Of a stretch of 16,316 bases of DNA, positions 14,650 to 16,316 are shown piece by piece (the stretch's first letter is position 1; every line of letters starts with the position of its first letter). Location: positions 7,703 to 24,018 of the forward strand of contig MU069445.1 in assembly GCA_002284615.2 (NCBI GenBank). The letters are read 5' to 3'. The notes under the pieces are model-generated. The model saw only the letters and a list, made by a program, of their open reading frames with translations, was not told where the DNA came from and searched no databases. The translations under genes were made by a program, and so were the position numbers. Origin of the DNA: Dunaliella salina (taxonomy: Eukaryota; Chlorophyta; Chlorophyceae; Chlamydomonadales; Dunaliellaceae).

Positions 14650-15438
14650 CAGGGAGGCCCAGAAACGTTTCCTGAAATGAACTCCCCCAAACAGCCTGAT
14701 GACACCCCCAGGACATTTATCCTGGGGGAGATCCATACCAAAAGAGGTGCCAAAGAGGTCAACCTTTCATTTTCTATTTTTAATATGCAGGATATCAGCA
14801 AAGCGTGATGAGGTCACAAAAAGAAACTTTTTCAAATTGTTTGGAATAGCTCCTCTACGCTTGTATCGATACGGGTGTACTTTCATAAAAACCTGACTAG
14901 TAAAGGAAAATTTTTTCACCAAAAACATTTCTGGGAGTGAGAAATAGTCCCATTGTGGAGCGTTGGGCTCCCTTGGAGGTGGCCTGAGGCCAGAAAGAGT
15001 CATCCACATGGCTGGCCCACCCTTCCTGGGCAAAAAGGGGCCACATACTACTGTTTAGCATGTGCAACACCCACAGCACCATTCCAGGACCCGAAAGGCG
15101 TGCCAACTGCAAACCGGCCAATCTTCTGCTTCAACATCTCCCGGTGACAGCACTCTGAGCAAACCTGGGCCCCCAAAGCCACTAAAAATCTGTTGAATTT
15201 GGCTACACGCGCGATGGGAAATCGGCCTCCGGGAAGTCAATCATGGACTTTGCATCAAATGCTCATCAGCGCAGCACACAAACTGTGTCCGCTGAGAAGG
15301 TCAAAAGCAAACCGATTTTCACAAAGAACTCCGTTTGACCTCATTCGCAAGTTGCAAAAGACACTTGGTGCTGTGCAGCACCTGGGGTTGTGCTCAGCTT
15401 GTCAAGGGAAGCAGCGGTTACAATGCAACACCACTTCT
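14650..15438. other. No gene confirmed; one protein-like open frame
   Basis: No repeat family or known gene was recognised. The open stretch 15186-15338 (plus) reads VEFGYTRDGKSASGKSIMDF and more. It lacks an ATG start and an obvious acceptor, so it is not called as a gene. Confidence 0.3.
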
Positions 15439-15524
15439 TGCATTGGCATGCACTCCTGATGGGTACCCTCCCCCCCTTCCTGCATTGGCATGCACTCCTC
15501 TGATGGGTACCCTCCCACCCTTCC
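15439..15524 (+). repeat. 42-44-bp tandem duplication
   Basis: TGCATTGGCATGCACTCCTG (15439) and TGCATTGGCATGCACTCCTC (15481) both continue TGATGGGTACCCTCCC. The second unit carries a two-base CT insertion. Confidence 0.85.
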
Positions 15525-15974
15525 CCCCGCACGTTCCCCCAGTAGCACCTTGTGGACACAAAAGCCAAACTTGCATCATGATTATACGACCTAAGAACTG
15601 CTGGTATCCAAAAACGCCAGTCATTTGGTGCAAGCCCGAAATCCTCCCTTCCCTGCCAGAATTAGTGCAAAAGAGCCTGAACTACAGAGGACCTCCACAT
15701 GCCAAATTTTCTGCATAGCTGAATGCTTGGGACCTAAAAACTTTTTTTTTGGTTTGTGATGAGCATGCATAGTGGTGGATTTAAAGCCTGTCCTTGAGGG
15801 GTTTAGCAATGGGAATGACCGAGAGTGACCTAGGGAACCCCATTTGTTTTCTTCATTTTGGAAAACACTTTCATGAAGAAAATGGGACTTTCTTCATCAG
15901 AAACAAAACAAGTTGGCATCAGGGAAATAGGCATTCTTTTCCAGGAAGACGTGTGTGAATCTTGGAGACCTCAC
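15525..15974. other. No gene recognised
   Basis: Nothing beyond short homopolymers (T9 at about 15742-15750) and an imperfect CATTTT/AAAATG foldback at about 15855-15885. Confidence 0.4.
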
Positions 15975-16135
15975 AGACCCACCCACCACCCTCAAAAAAG
16001 TACCTGAGCACTCCTCTTTCAATTCTGCACCTATCTGCATTCTCAAGATGGAGTATTGAGTTGCAGTAGAGTCGTGGAGCGAAAAGTGACACGCATGCCT
16101 GCTCTGTCTGGCACAACTGGCTTGCAAGTCTCCAA
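15975..16135 (+). repeat. H3: family H repeat, third copy
   Basis: CAGACCCACCCACCACCCTC, TCTGCATTCTCA, TATTGAGTTG, GTGGAGCGAAAAGTGA and GGCTTGCAAGTC follow the order of H1 at about 2385-2612. Similarity ends where a minisatellite begins. Confidence 0.6.
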
Positions 16136-16308
16136 AGTCACACGTCACAGTTAGGCTTTCAAGGCATGCGTCACACCGTGGATCTTTGAAGGTACAAATC
16201 ACGTTTTGGCTTCTGAAGCATGTGTCACATTGTGGCTTTGAAAGCATGTGTCACGTTTTGGCTTTGAAGGCATGTGTCACGTTTTGCCATAAGCACATGT
16301 CACACCTG
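16136..16308 (+). repeat. About 26-bp minisatellite
   Basis: Six to seven degenerate units of GCATGTGTCACGTTTTGGCT plus TTGAAG run from about 16136 to the window end. The units nearest the end are most alike. Confidence 0.85.
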
Positions 16309-16316
16309 GAATTTTA

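Noticed and set aside
16136..16308. CRISPR-like regularly spaced repeat
   Set aside because: The units are contiguous and degenerate with no unique spacers, and the context is eukaryotic; it is a minisatellite.

Overview
This is a eukaryotic nuclear window: spliced exons, microsatellites, minisatellites and nested retroelement debris, with no prokaryote-type gene layout. The one host gene I can support is on the minus strand. It is the 3' end of a UFM1-specific protease gene (UFSP2-like, peptidase C78 family), carried by three exons at 9561-9692, 9184-9249 and 7226-7365. They join in phase through GT/AG introns and end in a stop codon, giving 111 residues that include the family's GTPVMIGGG and DPHYTG blocks. 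The upstream exons, including the one with the catalytic cysteine, were not found and probably lie beyond 16316. The lineage is uncertain. Retrotransposons combining RNase H with a restriction-like endonuclease recall elements known from green algae, so a green-lineage genome is my guess, held weakly.

Positions 1-4256 are a retrotransposon graveyard. The 3' end of one non-LTR retrotransposon (copy L1, 1-957) is followed by a longer decayed copy of the same family (L2, about 1126-4256). L2 shows, in order, RNase H, a linker, a zinc-knuckle region, a PD-(D/E)XK-type endonuclease region and a 3' UTR with a CT-rich tail. L2 was interrupted by at least four different insertions: a 601-bp element with direct terminal repeats, a 575-bp element with terminal inverted repeats, a roughly 85-bp SINE-like element (family A) and a roughly 190-bp possible tRNA-derived SINE. 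L1 carries a fifth kind, a 136-bp insertion with a 60-bp palindrome-ended core (family B).

Positions 4630-5570 hold a second retrotransposon family (plus strand) and a third endonuclease-bearing fragment (minus strand), separated by one A copy. Positions 5570-7100 hold more A and B copies, a purine-rich tract and no recognisable gene.

Positions 7226-9692 are the UFSP2-like exons and introns. The 1.8-kb last intron contains a long (GT)n microsatellite and several inverted repeats. From 9700 to the end there are dispersed repeats (families H and J), several minisatellites, a CATGCATG-rich array and hairpins, with no gene I recognise. The window reads as one slowly decaying host gene neighbourhood heavily overwritten by retroelements and the short elements they probably mobilised.
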